A DNA stretch of 64,000 nt from UBA6170 sp942491385 (GCA_942491385.1 CALOAF010000001.1:1-64000), one strand, 5' to 3'; positions 9,498 to 18,753 are shown, counted from the stretch's first letter. Program-made: numbers and translations. The notes: generated by a model from the sequence alone, not told the origin.

Positions 9498-9752
9498 TTA
9501 AATACTTTTAAACTTATATTTTGTAAGCCTTTTGTCTCCAAGCTTAATTAATATGCCCAAAGCTACACCTTTTTTAAGATCGCGGGAGGCTGTAAATGAG
9601 GAAATATCTTTAAACAATTCCATGTATTCTTTTCTGGAAAAAATTTCAACTTTGGCATGTTCCAGAAAATAAGTCAATCGATCTACATCACTTAGTACTT
9701 GTTTTTGTCCTACAACCAATTCCTGCAGACTACTGGCAATTAGTTCCAGCAT
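9498..9752 (-). CDS. Small winged-helix-like protein
   Basis: 84 residues, 8 bp upstream of moaE on the same strand. The C-terminal half (FSRKEYMELF, TASRDLKKGVALGIL, KLGDKRLTKYKF) matches the pattern of the winged helix found at the C-terminus of Fic-type and related regulators, where TASRDL is the recognition helix. The N-terminal half has no recognised domain, and the Fic HPF motif is absent. It may be an autonomous DNA-binding protein or a remnant of a longer one. A TATATTTG box (complement of 9761-9768) ends 8 nt before the start codon, which would give a nearly leaderless transcript. Three palindromic units lie about 70 bp further upstream, consistent with autoregulation. Confidence 0.55.
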   Translation of the reverse strand: MLELIASSLQELVVGQKQVLSDVDRLTYFLEHAKVEIFSRKEYMELFKDISSFTASRDLKKGVALGILIKLGDKRLTKYKFKSI

Positions 9753-9822
9753 ATATTCTACAAATATAGTAGCAATACCTTCCTTATCCGAAGCAGCAAG
9801 GGTATCATAATATTTTTACTAC

Positions 9823-9859
9823 ATGATACTATCATATGATACTATCATATGATACTATC
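9823..9859. promoter_or_regulatory. Tandem palindromic operator array (three 13-bp units)
   Basis: ATGATACTATCAT occurs at 9823-9835 and 9836-9848 and again, lacking the last two bases, at 9849-9859. Each unit is a palindrome with one central base. The array lies between the winged-helix gene and the CHAT gene end, 71 bp upstream of the winged-helix start codon, and is best read as its operator. Confidence 0.65.
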
Positions 9860-9911
9860 TAGGAAAAAATACCCCTCCTTAAGAAATACAATTTTTCCAA
9901 AAATAGTATTT

Positions 9912-12833
9912 CTAGGCGGCGGCCTTACGCCGGCTGATCAACAGGGCTCCTGCTATGCCAATGCCTACTGCCCACAAATACCAGTACACCTGCCACCAGG
10001 ACTTGCTGAGCACTTCCAGCTCCCCACTCTCCCCGATGACGTTCAGGTGCGCCCAATAATAAGGTGCCCGGTAAGCGGGTGAGGAATTTTCCAGGTAAGC
10101 CAGTTTGGCTTGCTGCATCGCTTCCGCTTTGGATTGGCCCTTTTCGAGATTTTCGTAAAAGGAAACGAGGATTTCTTTGGTTGAAGCATCCGAAGCATTC
10201 CACAAGCTGGCGACGAGGCTGGGGCAACCGGCCGCGGCAAATGCCCGGGCAAGACTGCGCACCCCTTCTCCCCTTTCGACGATGCCATTGCCGGTATTGC
10301 AGGCACTGAGCACGGCCATATCGGCCTGAAGCTCCATTCCGTAGAGGTCTGCGGCGCGGAGGAAATAATCAGTGCTGTCGTTCTGGCGGGTGAAGATGAG
10401 GGCCGAATTCATGGGGTAGCGCTCGTTGAGAACACCATGGGTGGCCAGGTGGAGGATGGCGTAATCTGGGGCGTTTTCCAGGAATGCTTCCCGGGTGGCA
10501 GCTTCGTTGATCCAGATTTGGCCGTCCAGCAATTCGGAGATCTCTTTTATCTCGTCATCTGAAAATTGTAAAGGGCCGAGGGCCCTGGATAGTGGAAGAC
10601 TGGACATCGGATTATTTACAAAGGTGGCTAAATCTTCCAAAGTAAAATCGTCGTATTCAAGGCCGAAACCAGCGAAGGTTTTGGGAGCATTTTCCCTTTG
10701 AGTATTATCAAATAATAACCTGTTGGAATAGGCGTAACTTATTGGGAATTTTTTCAAAAGATAATTCGGGACGGTTTCCGTTGGCGCAGTTATCAATACA
10801 TCAAAAGAGAGTTGTAGTAACGGGCCATCGGGTATAAAGATCAACTGTTGAATTTTTGATCCATCCCCCATTTTTTCCAAAGAAGGTTCTACCAGCCACT
10901 GATAAACCTGATAGCTATCCGGAAAGAAATTCTCAGCCTTTTGAGGGTTTTCCATTGCTAAACGAAGGCTTCTTAGCTTAAGGTCAAATCCTTCCGGTTT
11001 AGCGAGCCTTTCATAATTGAAACTGCTTCTCGTTACCGTAAAAATAAAAATGGCCTCATCGCCTACGAAATATTCAATTATGCAGCGGCCCTGGGGCATT
11101 TTATTTTGCAGCTCCTCTACACCAATGGTTTTATCAAAGCGATATTTTAACCCATAATAATCAGGATATTCCCGTTCAAAACGGTCGATGAGTTTTTGGT
11201 AATTCCTTTTTAAGGCAAACAAGCTATCGCGCAACTCCCCATCAGGAGTTCCCCCTGCCTGCTGATAAATTTTGGACTCTAATTGAAAAATGGAACGCTT
11301 CAGATTTTTCTCCTTATTTTTAAGTTCTTCCGGGATGGAAGAATAGGCTTTGGCTTCCTCTTCCTGCATACCGGCAAGCAATACCATGGCTTTATTTTTT
11401 GCAGCAAAATGGTAGGCCGCCCCGAGGTATTTTTGATCCGTACTCTTATCAAATAACTTCAGTGCTGTGGTTATCGCTTTTTCGTAAATCGGATAGGTTT
11501 GCTCTATCAGGTCAAACTGTGAACCCTGTGCCTCATAACTCTGACGAATCTGGGTAATTAAGGTATCCAGCGTATTGAAATTTCGAAAGGCAGCCTTCAG
11601 GTATTTATCCTCTCTACTGCGTTCTTCTTCATATATTGCCAAAAAAATTTCCGTCTTCTGATTCAAAGTTTCCAGCAATGAGTTTTTATTCTTTATACTA
11701 TACTGAAGGAGGTTTATCTCAACCAAAGGATCAGCTGTTTTCATATCCGGCAATAAAGCCTGTAGCGCCTTTTGATTGTAAACCAATGCTTCTTCATAAA
11801 GTCCTTGTCCCAGGCTTATTTTGGTACGGTTGCGGTAAAGTTCTGCTACTCTGGGATGGAAAAAGGTTCCCCAGCCCTCAGTGGTGTATTTTAGGGCCAG
11901 TTCAAAGTATTTTTTGCCTTCTTGCCATTCTTTGGTTTTGGCGGAGAGGTTGATGAGGTCGGTGTAGGTGTTACCGAGGCGTTGAAGAATTTCTAAGGAT
12001 TTCTGGTGCATTAAAAAATATGTATACTTTTCAATAGCAAGGAGATAATACTTTTTTGCAGATTGAAATTCTCCCATGGCCTGCTCGCAATGTGCTAAAT
12101 TATGAATGGGGGTCACAATTTCAGGTATTTCATCTTCAAATGTAGCGTAAATTGCTTTTGATCTTAAGTAACTTTCCTTAGCTAAAGGATATTTTTTTTG
12201 ATCAAAATAAATCACCCCTTTTGAAAGATATAAATCCGCAATTTTTTCCTTGTTCATAAGAGTATCCTTAGACAAATAATTATAGACCAGCTGCAGAAAG
12301 CTTATGGCAGTATTATTATCCTGAATATAAGAATTCAACTTATACATCTCAGTATACATATTTATCAGTCTAAAGGTATCGATGGATTTATTGGTTGCTA
12401 TCAATAACTCCATACCCGAAATAGCTTTTTCAAGATCACTTTTTGCTTTTTGAAAATCTTGAATTTTTCTCAACATACTTGCTCTGTTGAAATACCCTCG
12501 AATAACATCAATATGATTGCCTCCAAAATGCCTTTCCCTAATGTCAAGAGCTATTGAATTATATTCTAATGCCTTATCCATATCTCCTTTAAAGTAATAG
12601 TTCACCCCTAATTTATGATACAAGGGAGCTACTTGAATCTCCATAACTTCCTCCCTTCCTTTACAATGATTCAGTGTTTTTAATAGGAGTGCAATGGCAT
12701 CACCATATTGATGTGATTCCTTTCTTAATTTTTCTGCTTGATTTATGGTCGATGCAATTAAGGAATCAACATTTTGGGCATTTGAACGCTGAAAAGCAAT
12801 TGCACAAAAAAGTATGATAAGTACATATTTCAT
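9912..12833 (-). CDS. TPR-CHAT protease with signal peptide and C-terminal membrane anchor
   Basis: 973 residues from the start at 12833 (MKYVLIILF, a clean signal peptide ending NAQ); an upstream in-frame start would only add residues in front of it. Residues ~60-400 are tetratricopeptide repeats (for example LYHKLGVNYYFKGDMDKALEYN). A coiled linker follows. The C-terminal CHAT (caspase HetF-associated) peptidase runs from about 620 to 925, with the catalytic dyad His799 in ILHLATHG and Cys845 in AVLSACNTG. A hydrophobic segment (~945-965) followed by RRK is a membrane anchor. The signal peptide places the protease outside the cytoplasm, unlike the cytoplasmic TPR-CHAT effector of CRISPR Craspase. 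The adjacent upstream gene is a subtilisin-like protease with a 79-bp gap, probably the same operon. Confidence 0.85.
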   Translation of the reverse strand: MKYVLIILFCAIAFQRSNAQNVDSLIASTINQAEKLRKESHQYGDAIALLLKTLNHCKGREEVMEIQVAPLYHKLGVNYYFKGDMDKALEYNSIALDIRERHFGGNHIDVIRGYFNRASMLRKIQDFQKAKSDLEKAISGMELLIATNKSIDTFRLINMYTEMYKLNSYIQDNNTAISFLQLVYNYLSKDTLMNKEKIADLYLSKGVIYFDQKKYPLAKESYLRSKAIYATFEDEIPEIVTPIHNLAHCEQAMGEFQSAKKYYLLAIEKYTYFLMHQKSLEILQRLGNTYTDLINLSAKTKEWQEGKKYFELALKYTTEGWGTFFHPRVAELYRNRTKISLGQGLYEEALVYNQKALQALLPDMKTADPLVEINLLQYSIKNKNSLLETLNQKTEIFLAIYEEERSREDKYLKAAFRNFNTLDTLITQIRQSYEAQGSQFDLIEQTYPIYEKAITTALKLFDKSTDQKYLGAAYHFAAKNKAMVLLAGMQEEEAKAYSSIPEELKNKEKNLKRSIFQLESKIYQQAGGTPDGELRDSLFALKRNYQKLIDRFEREYPDYYGLKYRFDKTIGVEELQNKMPQGRCIIEYFVGDEAIFIFTVTRSSFNYERLAKPEGFDLKLRSLRLAMENPQKAENFFPDSYQVYQWLVEPSLEKMGDGSKIQQLIFIPDGPLLQLSFDVLITAPTETVPNYLLKKFPISYAYSNRLLFDNTQRENAPKTFAGFGLEYDDFTLEDLATFVNNPMSSLPLSRALGPLQFSDDEIKEISELLDGQIWINEAATREAFLENAPDYAILHLATHGVLNERYPMNSALIFTRQNDSTDYFLRAADLYGMELQADMAVLSACNTGNGIVERGEGVRSLARAFAAAGCPSLVASLWNASDASTKEILVSFYENLEKGQSKAEAMQQAKLAYLENSSPAYRAPYYWAHLNVIGESGELEVLSKSWWQVYWYLWAVGIGIAGALLISRRKAAA

Positions 12834-12912
12834 AATACATATCTTTTCAAAAAAAATTCTTTGATCTCCGAGTTCTATTTCTGGAATCAAATAATTAACA
12901 CCCCTTTTTCAT

Positions 12913-14604
12913 TTAGTATTTATTTATCCGTTCAATAATAATATTATTTTCTTGCTGGATTTTTAATAAATACATGGCACTAGGCAAATTCAAATTAGTC
13001 AAATTAAGACTAATAAAATATTCATCGCCGTCATTCTCAATAAAAAAACTTTTAGAAAAAACATTTTCACCGTTCAATTTAAGTATTGATAAACGCCCTT
13101 CCCCTTTTTCTAATTTCAGAATATTTATTTTGATGTTTTCAAAAAACGGATTAGGAAAGTATTGAAAAGAAACGCCACCATTTTTTTCAATTTCTTCTGT
13201 GAAATAATTTTGAGTGGAATTCGCAAAAGAGGAAATAGACAAATTATTATTTTCAGTGCAAACAGAGGTCATATCAACAGCATAGATTTTGAGGATCAAT
13301 TCTCTCCTATTTATAGGAACAAAATAAACACCTGTATTTATTGAATTATTTATTATGTCTTGTCGCAATTGAAAATCGGAGGAAAGAGATATACTTCCAT
13401 TGCTACTATATCCACCTGATTCGGAACCAGAGTTAACAAAATATTGGATAGCAATACCAGTCACTATTGCAGAAGAAAAGGAAGTGCCCGAATTTGAGTT
13501 CGCCCAATGGCCATTTAATGTGGGAGCTAGAATGCCTGTTCCAGGAGCAAAAACATCAATTGGTAATCCACGATTACTGAATTCAGCAATTTGATTTAAT
13601 TGATTTAAAGCACCAACTGTTAATTTATTAAGAAGTCCAAAATCTGCAGGTCCATAAAAAAAACCATCTTCATCATCCGTTTCCGTAAATAAGTATCCAT
13701 CATTCCCAGCGCCGCAAATAACTAAACGGTCGGTGACCGCTCCAATTGACTCCTCTAACTTTGAGGTCGTAAGTTTCCAATCTACAATAGCTGCTGGCCC
13801 CCCTCCTGAAATGTTCTCTGGTAAATCTAAATCATACCTGAATCCCCAGGAAAGATTTATAATATCCAAATCCAAATCATTAGCCATTTCTACAGCTTTT
13901 ACCAAATTAAAATAACTTCCAACACCATTCTCATCCAACGCCTTAATAACATAAATCTCCAAAAACTCTGGTAAAATCCCGGCAGATTTGGCCAATCCGA
14001 CTATAATTCCTGCCACACCGGTTCCATGCCCATTATCATCTATTGCAGAAAATTGATCATTAATTACATTGGCTTCATAAACCACATAATCGGTAAGAAA
14101 AGAATGGCCATGATCTATACCAGTATCAATTATTCCAACCTTTACCTTCCTATTCATAAAAATACCCGGACAACTCAAAACTCCAGGATAATTATTTAAA
14201 TAACCAGGGATAGGAGAATAAGAATCCACTGGTAGACTTTCAATCAATTCTTGAAATGTTAACGGCGAACCTGAAATATCGAAATTCAGGTTCGAATGAT
14301 CTATGTCCGCATTATTTTGATCTCTTTCAATAATATTTATCACATTATAAAAAACAACCTCTTCCCCATTTATATCGGTATATTCAATTGGAAATGATTC
14401 TATTTCAATCAAAAATTTATCATCATCAATCTGATCAACAATAGTACCATTGATCAGATCCAGATACGCATCAATATCTGCCTGTGAAACCCCCTCCGCA
14501 AAGTCAACGATTATTTGATTAGGATTATAAGTACCCTGAGCAGTTAAAAAAGCTGGAATTGAAAGGCTAATTATAAGGGTAATTAGCAGCGTAAAATTTC
14601 TCAT
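12913..14604 (-). CDS. Subtilisin-like (S8) serine protease with T9SS sorting domain
   Basis: 563 residues. A signal peptide (1-22, ending LTAQ) precedes an inhibitor-like pro-region (residues 27-100). The S8 catalytic triad is visible as Asp160 (VGIIDTGID), His193 (NGHGTGVAG) and Ser375 (GTSFSSA). Residues ~480-563 form a T9SS type A sorting domain (FQYFPNPFFENI, SAMYLLKIQQE), so the enzyme should be exported and anchored on the surface or released. It lies directly upstream of the TPR-CHAT protease on the same strand. The pairing suggests a two-step protease module, but no direct evidence for an activation cascade is in the sequence. Confidence 0.85.
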   Translation of the reverse strand: MRNFTLLITLIISLSIPAFLTAQGTYNPNQIIVDFAEGVSQADIDAYLDLINGTIVDQIDDDKFLIEIESFPIEYTDINGEEVVFYNVINIIERDQNNADIDHSNLNFDISGSPLTFQELIESLPVDSYSPIPGYLNNYPGVLSCPGIFMNRKVKVGIIDTGIDHGHSFLTDYVVYEANVINDQFSAIDDNGHGTGVAGIIVGLAKSAGILPEFLEIYVIKALDENGVGSYFNLVKAVEMANDLDLDIINLSWGFRYDLDLPENISGGGPAAIVDWKLTTSKLEESIGAVTDRLVICGAGNDGYLFTETDDEDGFFYGPADFGLLNKLTVGALNQLNQIAEFSNRGLPIDVFAPGTGILAPTLNGHWANSNSGTSFSSAIVTGIAIQYFVNSGSESGGYSSNGSISLSSDFQLRQDIINNSINTGVYFVPINRRELILKIYAVDMTSVCTENNNLSISSFANSTQNYFTEEIEKNGGVSFQYFPNPFFENIKINILKLEKGEGRLSILKLNGENVFSKSFFIENDGDEYFISLNLTNLNLPSAMYLLKIQQENNIIIERINKY

Positions 14605-14920
14605 GATTTTAAGTTTTCCATTTTTTCAATGTGACGAATTGTGCTTCGATACAATCCACCTGTCTTATATATAAGCCACGAGTTCCCCAAACGTGACATA
14701 AAAAGTCCCACTTTTTTCAAAAAATGAGCGTTTTTCCGGAATTTTTACCCAAAATGATTGTTTTAGACATGGAGAGCGTAAAGATTCGGGGAAATCGGGA
14801 ATCGACTTAAAATTAAAAAAAACAATAATTTTATAAAAATACTTTGTTGTAAAATTTTATATCAAAAAAGACCAACTCTTTATATACAATAATTAATTTT
14901 CAATCTGAAAACCCAATAAA
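14605..14920. other. Intergenic region between S8 protease and kptA
   Basis: 316 bp of AT-rich sequence between divergent genes. It should hold both promoters. No clear TAnnTTTG box, hairpin or reading frame was recognised. Confidence 0.5.
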
Positions 14921-15463
14921 ATGAAAAACAATACCAGGAGAATCAGCAAAAAATTATCCTACCTCCTCCGCCACAATCCTGATGTCTTCGGCCTGACGCT
15001 GGATGCACAGGGCTGGTGTAAAGTAGACGAGCTCCTCAAAGCCTTTGAGGAAAACGGTACGCCCCTGACCCGGGAATTGCTGGAAGAGGTCGTGGCCACC
15101 AATGATAAAAAGCGATTTGCCTTCAATGAGGATAGCACTAAAATCCGGGCCAGCCAGGGCCATTCCATCTCAATTGACCTGGGCTATACACCCGTCGAGC
15201 CTCCCGAGATCCTCTACCACGGCACCGCCAAACGCTTCCTGGATGCCATTTTCAAGGAGGGCCTTCAAAAACGCAGCCGCCACCACGTACACCTGTCTCC
15301 GGATCTGGATACGGCTGTCAAGGTCGGGCAGCGCCATGGCCAGGTGGTTGTCCTGAAAGTAATGGCCAAAGCCATGTTTGACCAGGGACATGCCTTTTAC
15401 CGCTCCCAAAACGGGGTGTGGCTGACGGAGGAGGTGAAGCCCGAATTTTTGGGGTTTGAATGA
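14921..15463 (+). CDS. kptA: RNA 2'-phosphotransferase KptA/Tpt1
   Basis: 180 residues, the normal size. KptA transfers an internal RNA 2'-phosphate to NAD+, giving ADP-ribose 1''-2''-cyclic phosphate. In fungi this finishes tRNA splicing; its bacterial role is not settled. The motifs KLSYLLRHNPD (N-terminal winged-helix lobe), DSTKIRASQGHS, LYHGTAKRFLDAI, HHVHLSPD and the C-terminal GVWLTEEV are all present and carry the family's conserved Arg-His-Arg-Arg residues. It stands alone, with a strong bidirectional terminator just downstream. Confidence 0.95.
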   Translation: MKNNTRRISKKLSYLLRHNPDVFGLTLDAQGWCKVDELLKAFEENGTPLTRELLEEVVATNDKKRFAFNEDSTKIRASQGHSISIDLGYTPVEPPEILYHGTAKRFLDAIFKEGLQKRSRHHVHLSPDLDTAVKVGQRHGQVVVLKVMAKAMFDQGHAFYRSQNGVWLTEEVKPEFLGFE

Positions 15464-15531
15464 GAAAAAGAGCAAGCAGAAACATGCTCAGGAAAAACCT
15501 GAAAACAAGTAAATTGCCCGCAATACACACC

Positions 15532-15575
15532 AAAGAAAAAGGGTTGACCTCTCACGAGATCAACCCTTTTTCTTT
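15532..15575. terminator. Bidirectional terminator between kptA and tonB
   Basis: Perfect 16-bp inverted repeat, AAAGAAAAAGGGTTGA (15532-15547) and its complement (15560-15575), loop 12 nt. A-rich on the left and T-rich on the right, so it can end transcripts from both convergent genes. Confidence 0.9.
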
Positions 15576-15594
15576 ATGGCAGAATAATGTATTA

Positions 15595-16524
15595 CTACTC
15601 GAGTTTGAAGTGTACGGGCAGGTTAAACTGCACACGTACAGGACGTCCACGCTGCTTTCCGGGAGTCCATTTGATTCCCTTCTTCTCCATGAGATTCACA
15701 ACGCGGAGGGCTTCCTGCCCACACTGGCCACCAATATCACGGACAATCCGCACATCGGTTACAGAGCCGTCTTTTTCGACAACGAAAGTTACGAAACAAC
15801 GCCCCTGAATACCGTTTTCACGTGCAATCGCAGGGTATTTGATATTTCCCTGGATAAACTGCAACAGTTTGGTATCCGCACAGGTTTTCTTTTCCGCCTG
15901 CGTTCCAGCCATGTCTTCACATCCCGGGAAGCGAGGCATTTGCTCTACCACTTTGAAAATTTCCTCTTCTTTTGGAGGTGGTGGTGGCGGTGGTGGAGGT
16001 GGTGGTGGAGGTGGAGCATCCGGCACCGGATCAGGACGCTGGATCTCTGTATCATCATCGATAGAGTTATCCACGAAATCCGGTTGTTCATCCTCCAGAA
16101 CTAATTCATCAGGAACCTCTTCAATCACCGGTGGTGGTGGCGGAGGTGGTGGTGGCGGTGGTTCAGCAGTACGAACGATCTCCTGTTCCATATCGATCTC
16201 CAGGTCTGCAAGGAGGTCGGAAACATCAATCTCACTTTCGTACTGAGTCCAGCCAAATGCCAGAACAATCACACCGAGAGAAATAGCCAGCCCGAGGTTA
16301 AAAAAAGTGCTGCTGAATTTAAACGCGTCTACCTCAGGATACTTGTTCCTGCCCTCCAGAGGAGAGGTGTGTTTGTGCTGATCAAAGGTAGAGGCAAGAT
16401 CTTTTTCGGATTGTTGGCGAAGGCGCATTCTGACGAGATAAATCAACGCCAGGATACCAACCATAATACCCAAAACCGCCAGACCTAATGCCTTACCACT
16501 AATGGCAATATCAAGTAACAACAT
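15595..16524 (-). CDS. tonB: Energy transducer TonB
   Basis: 309 residues. TonB couples the inner-membrane proton gradient to SusC-type outer-membrane transporters. Two hydrophobic helices (about 12-31 and 75-91) precede two polyproline stretches of 11 (122-132) and 14 (171-184) prolines that span the periplasm. Residues ~190-309 are the TonB C-terminal domain (FKVVEQMPRFPGC, YPAIARENGIQGR, FVVEKDGSV). Two membrane helices and two proline rods are more than in proteobacterial TonB. It is the last gene of a gltA-gcvH-vanZ-tonB run on the minus strand and ends at a bidirectional terminator. A perfect 9-bp-arm palindrome lies upstream at 16556-16574. Confidence 0.9.
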   Translation of the reverse strand: MLLLDIAISGKALGLAVLGIMVGILALIYLVRMRLRQQSEKDLASTFDQHKHTSPLEGRNKYPEVDAFKFSSTFFNLGLAISLGVIVLAFGWTQYESEIDVSDLLADLEIDMEQEIVRTAEPPPPPPPPPPPVIEEVPDELVLEDEQPDFVDNSIDDDTEIQRPDPVPDAPPPPPPPPPPPPPPKEEEIFKVVEQMPRFPGCEDMAGTQAEKKTCADTKLLQFIQGNIKYPAIARENGIQGRCFVTFVVEKDGSVTDVRIVRDIGGQCGQEALRVVNLMEKKGIKWTPGKQRGRPVRVQFNLPVHFKLE

Positions 16525-16555
16525 ACTGACAAGGTTTAATGATGCTTAAAATTAG

Positions 16556-16574
16556 GCAGGGAAATTTTCCCTGC
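16556..16574. promoter_or_regulatory. Palindrome between vanZ-like gene and tonB
   Basis: GCAGGGAAA - T - TTTCCCTGC, 9-bp arms with a single central base, in the 54-bp vanZ/tonB gap. It may be an operator or an RNA stem limiting read-through; with no loop and no T run it is a poor terminator. Confidence 0.5.
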
Positions 16575-16578
16575 TATC

Positions 16579-16935
16579 TTAAGAGTTAATAAATTTCAAA
16601 ATAATCAAACTACTTATTGAGCCGATAATATTAGCAACAATATCAAAGAATTCAAAATATCTCCCGGGAAAAAAATAATATTGTCCCAATTCCAAAAAGA
16701 TTCCATATCCAATAGCGATCAGGATGGCCCACACAATATTTCGGATAGTCAGGCGCTTTCGCCTGCTGAGTCCCCGAAAAATCAAAAGCGTCAGGATGAA
16801 ATAGACGCCTGCATGTGCGATCTTGTCCGCTTCCAGCAAATCTCCCAGATCTATCTGGGGAAGATTTTTTCCGGGCGTTGCAGATAATATTAAAATAACT
16901 GCGGCCCAGACAATAGCCGGGATAAAGTTCCTCAA
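16579..16935 (-). CDS. VanZ-like membrane protein
   Basis: 118 residues with four hydrophobic segments (about 5-22, 36-54, 66-84, 95-114). The VanZ-type signature is seen in LSATPGKNLP near the N-terminus, DKIAHAGVYFIL (conserved His) and GIFLELGQYYF-PGR-FEFFDIVANIIG. VanZ relatives are poorly characterised. Its position between gcvH and tonB fits a gene order I recall from other Bacteroidota, often next to the T9SS gene sprA, but sprA is not in this window. Confidence 0.8.
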   Translation of the reverse strand: MRNFIPAIVWAAVILILSATPGKNLPQIDLGDLLEADKIAHAGVYFILTLLIFRGLSRRKRLTIRNIVWAILIAIGYGIFLELGQYYFFPGRYFEFFDIVANIIGSISSLIILKFINS

Positions 16936-17009
16936 AGTGACTCAATTATAAACATAGATGTTGGCCGCGCTTTTTTTGGCGTGTGTAAAAAATTTTTTTT
17001 CAAAAAAAA

Positions 17010-17399
17010 TTACAACGTAGCCTCATAAGCCTCTGCATCCATCAGGCCATCCAGCTGTGACGGGTCTGACAATTCAATCTTGACAATCCATCCTTTTCCG
17101 TAAGGGTCTGAATTGATAAGGCCGGGATCATCCCCTTCATTTTCATCCAGGTCAGGATTAAATTCCAATACTTTGCCATCCACCGGAAGGTACAAATCAG
17201 AAGTAGTTTTTACGGCTTCAATAGTCCCGAAGACATCCCCCTGTGCCAGATCGTCATCTACTGTATCCACTTCTACATAAACCAGCTCCCCCAGTTCACT
17301 TTGGGCAAAATCGGTAATGCCTACATAGGCAATGTTCCCTTCTTCAACTCTGATCCATTCATGGTCTTCAGAGTATTTGAGATCGTTAGGAAAATTCAT
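17010..17399 (-). CDS. gcvH: Glycine cleavage system H protein
   Basis: 129 residues, full length. GcvH carries the aminomethyl group on a lipoyl arm between the P, T and L proteins of the glycine cleavage complex. The lipoylation lysine is Lys64 in GTIEAVKTTSDLY, and the family start (LKYSEDHEWIRVEEG) and C-terminal PYGKGWIVKIE are present. It begins 13 bp after the citrate synthase stop codon, so the two are probably co-transcribed. No gcvP, gcvT or gcvL is in the window. Confidence 0.97.
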   Translation of the reverse strand: MNFPNDLKYSEDHEWIRVEEGNIAYVGITDFAQSELGELVYVEVDTVDDDLAQGDVFGTIEAVKTTSDLYLPVDGKVLEFNPDLDENEGDDPGLINSDPYGKGWIVKIELSDPSQLDGLMDAEAYEATL

Positions 17400-17412
17400 A
17401 ATTATAGTGGTT

Positions 17413-18753
17413 TTATTTTTGTTTTTTTCCTTTAGTCAGAGGCTTCGATTGTTCTTCGAGCCATTCTTTTATCCAGTCTGTAGTCACAGATTTAGGCCTT
17501 TCCAGCGGCAGTCCCAGCGCTCTGGACCAACACATGGCCGAAAGTACACCTAATGCACGGGAAACACCAAACAATACAGTATAAAAACCATATTCCTTCA
17601 ATCCATAGTGCACCAATAAAGCCCCAGAGTGGGCATCGACGTTTGGCCATGGATTTTTGACTTTACCAAGACTTTCAAGGATCGGTGGCACTACGTCAAA
17701 TACCTGCCAGACCACTTTAACTATATCGCTGTCCTTGCAGTACTCTTCCGCAAACTCTTTCTGTGCCATAAATCTTGGATCTGGACGACGAAGAACAGCG
17801 TGGCCATAGCCAGGAATAACTCTTCCCGATGCGAGGGTACTTTTAACATAATTGACAATTTGTTCCGTCGTAGGTGTCTTGGTTCCGATGGCATCGATCA
17901 TATTATTGATCCAGTGAATTACCTCCTGATTGGCAAGACCATGCAAAGGACCCGCAAGGGAATTCATTCCTGCTGCCAGGGAAAGATATGGATCAGACAA
18001 GGTAGATCCTACCAGGTGAGTGGTGTGTGCAGAAGCATTTCCACCTTCATGGTCAGCATGAATAGTCAGGTAAAGTCGCATCAGGCTTTTGAAATCCTCT
18101 CCTTCAATCCCCAGCATGTGTGCAAAGTTACCAGCCCAATCCTGAGAGAAATCACGCGAAACATCAACACCACCATGGTATTTCCGGCGATAGATGTATG
18201 CTGCAATTCTCGGTAAGCGCGCAATGAGGTTCATGGTATCTTCATAGATCGGATCCCAATATTCGTTTTTGTTTAATCCTTCATTATATCTTTTAGCGAA
18301 AATACTTTCTGTTTGCATCGCGCTGATGGCAATGCTGAACTGCGTCATGGCGTGGGTTTCAACTGGCAGAGCGTCAATAGCATCGAAAGTATGCTGCGGG
18401 ATAACACACCTGTGTGTCCATTGGTCAGTTAACCAGCGTACTTCTTCATCCGTTGGAATATCTCCGGTAAGCATCAGCCAAAACAGCCCTTCCGGACGTG
18501 GCTGCTTACCGCAATCGCCTTTGGGGAGTAATTCTTTAAGTTGAGGAATGGAATACCCCCGGAACTGAATCCCTGTGACGGGGTCGAGGCGGGAAGTTTC
18601 CCAGATCATCATTTTTATCCCGCGGGCTCCACCAACGACCTGACTCAAGGTTACTTCATCGATTTTTTTTGTCCCGTGCTTCTTGAGCGTAGCTTTTAAT
18701 TCATCACGGAGTTTACTTGATTTTTCAAAAAACTTTTGTTTTAACGGATCCAT
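17413..18753 (-). CDS. gltA: Citrate synthase, mitochondrial-type
   Basis: 446 residues from ATG 18753 (MDPLKQKFF). An upstream in-frame start would add a 23-residue leader without support. It condenses oxaloacetate and acetyl-CoA at the entry to the TCA cycle. Catalytic residues are visible in SLAGPLHGLANQE (His), PGYGHAVLRRPDPR (His) and NVDAHSGALL (Asp). The length and the motif HADHEGGNASAHT resemble the eukaryotic-type enzyme rather than hexameric GltA of Gammaproteobacteria. It is the first gene of the minus-strand run leading to tonB. Confidence 0.95.
   Translation of the reverse strand: MDPLKQKFFEKSSKLRDELKATLKKHGTKKIDEVTLSQVVGGARGIKMMIWETSRLDPVTGIQFRGYSIPQLKELLPKGDCGKQPRPEGLFWLMLTGDIPTDEEVRWLTDQWTHRCVIPQHTFDAIDALPVETHAMTQFSIAISAMQTESIFAKRYNEGLNKNEYWDPIYEDTMNLIARLPRIAAYIYRRKYHGGVDVSRDFSQDWAGNFAHMLGIEGEDFKSLMRLYLTIHADHEGGNASAHTTHLVGSTLSDPYLSLAAGMNSLAGPLHGLANQEVIHWINNMIDAIGTKTPTTEQIVNYVKSTLASGRVIPGYGHAVLRRPDPRFMAQKEFAEEYCKDSDIVKVVWQVFDVVPPILESLGKVKNPWPNVDAHSGALLVHYGLKEYGFYTVLFGVSRALGVLSAMCWSRALGLPLERPKSVTTDWIKEWLEEQSKPLTKGKKQK

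Noticed and set aside
9823..9859. Possible short CRISPR or transposon end
   Set aside because: Contiguous 13-bp units without spacers; an operator is the simpler reading.
15839..16246. Glycine-rich plus-strand ORF
   Set aside because: Reverse complement of the TonB polyproline codons (GGT runs).
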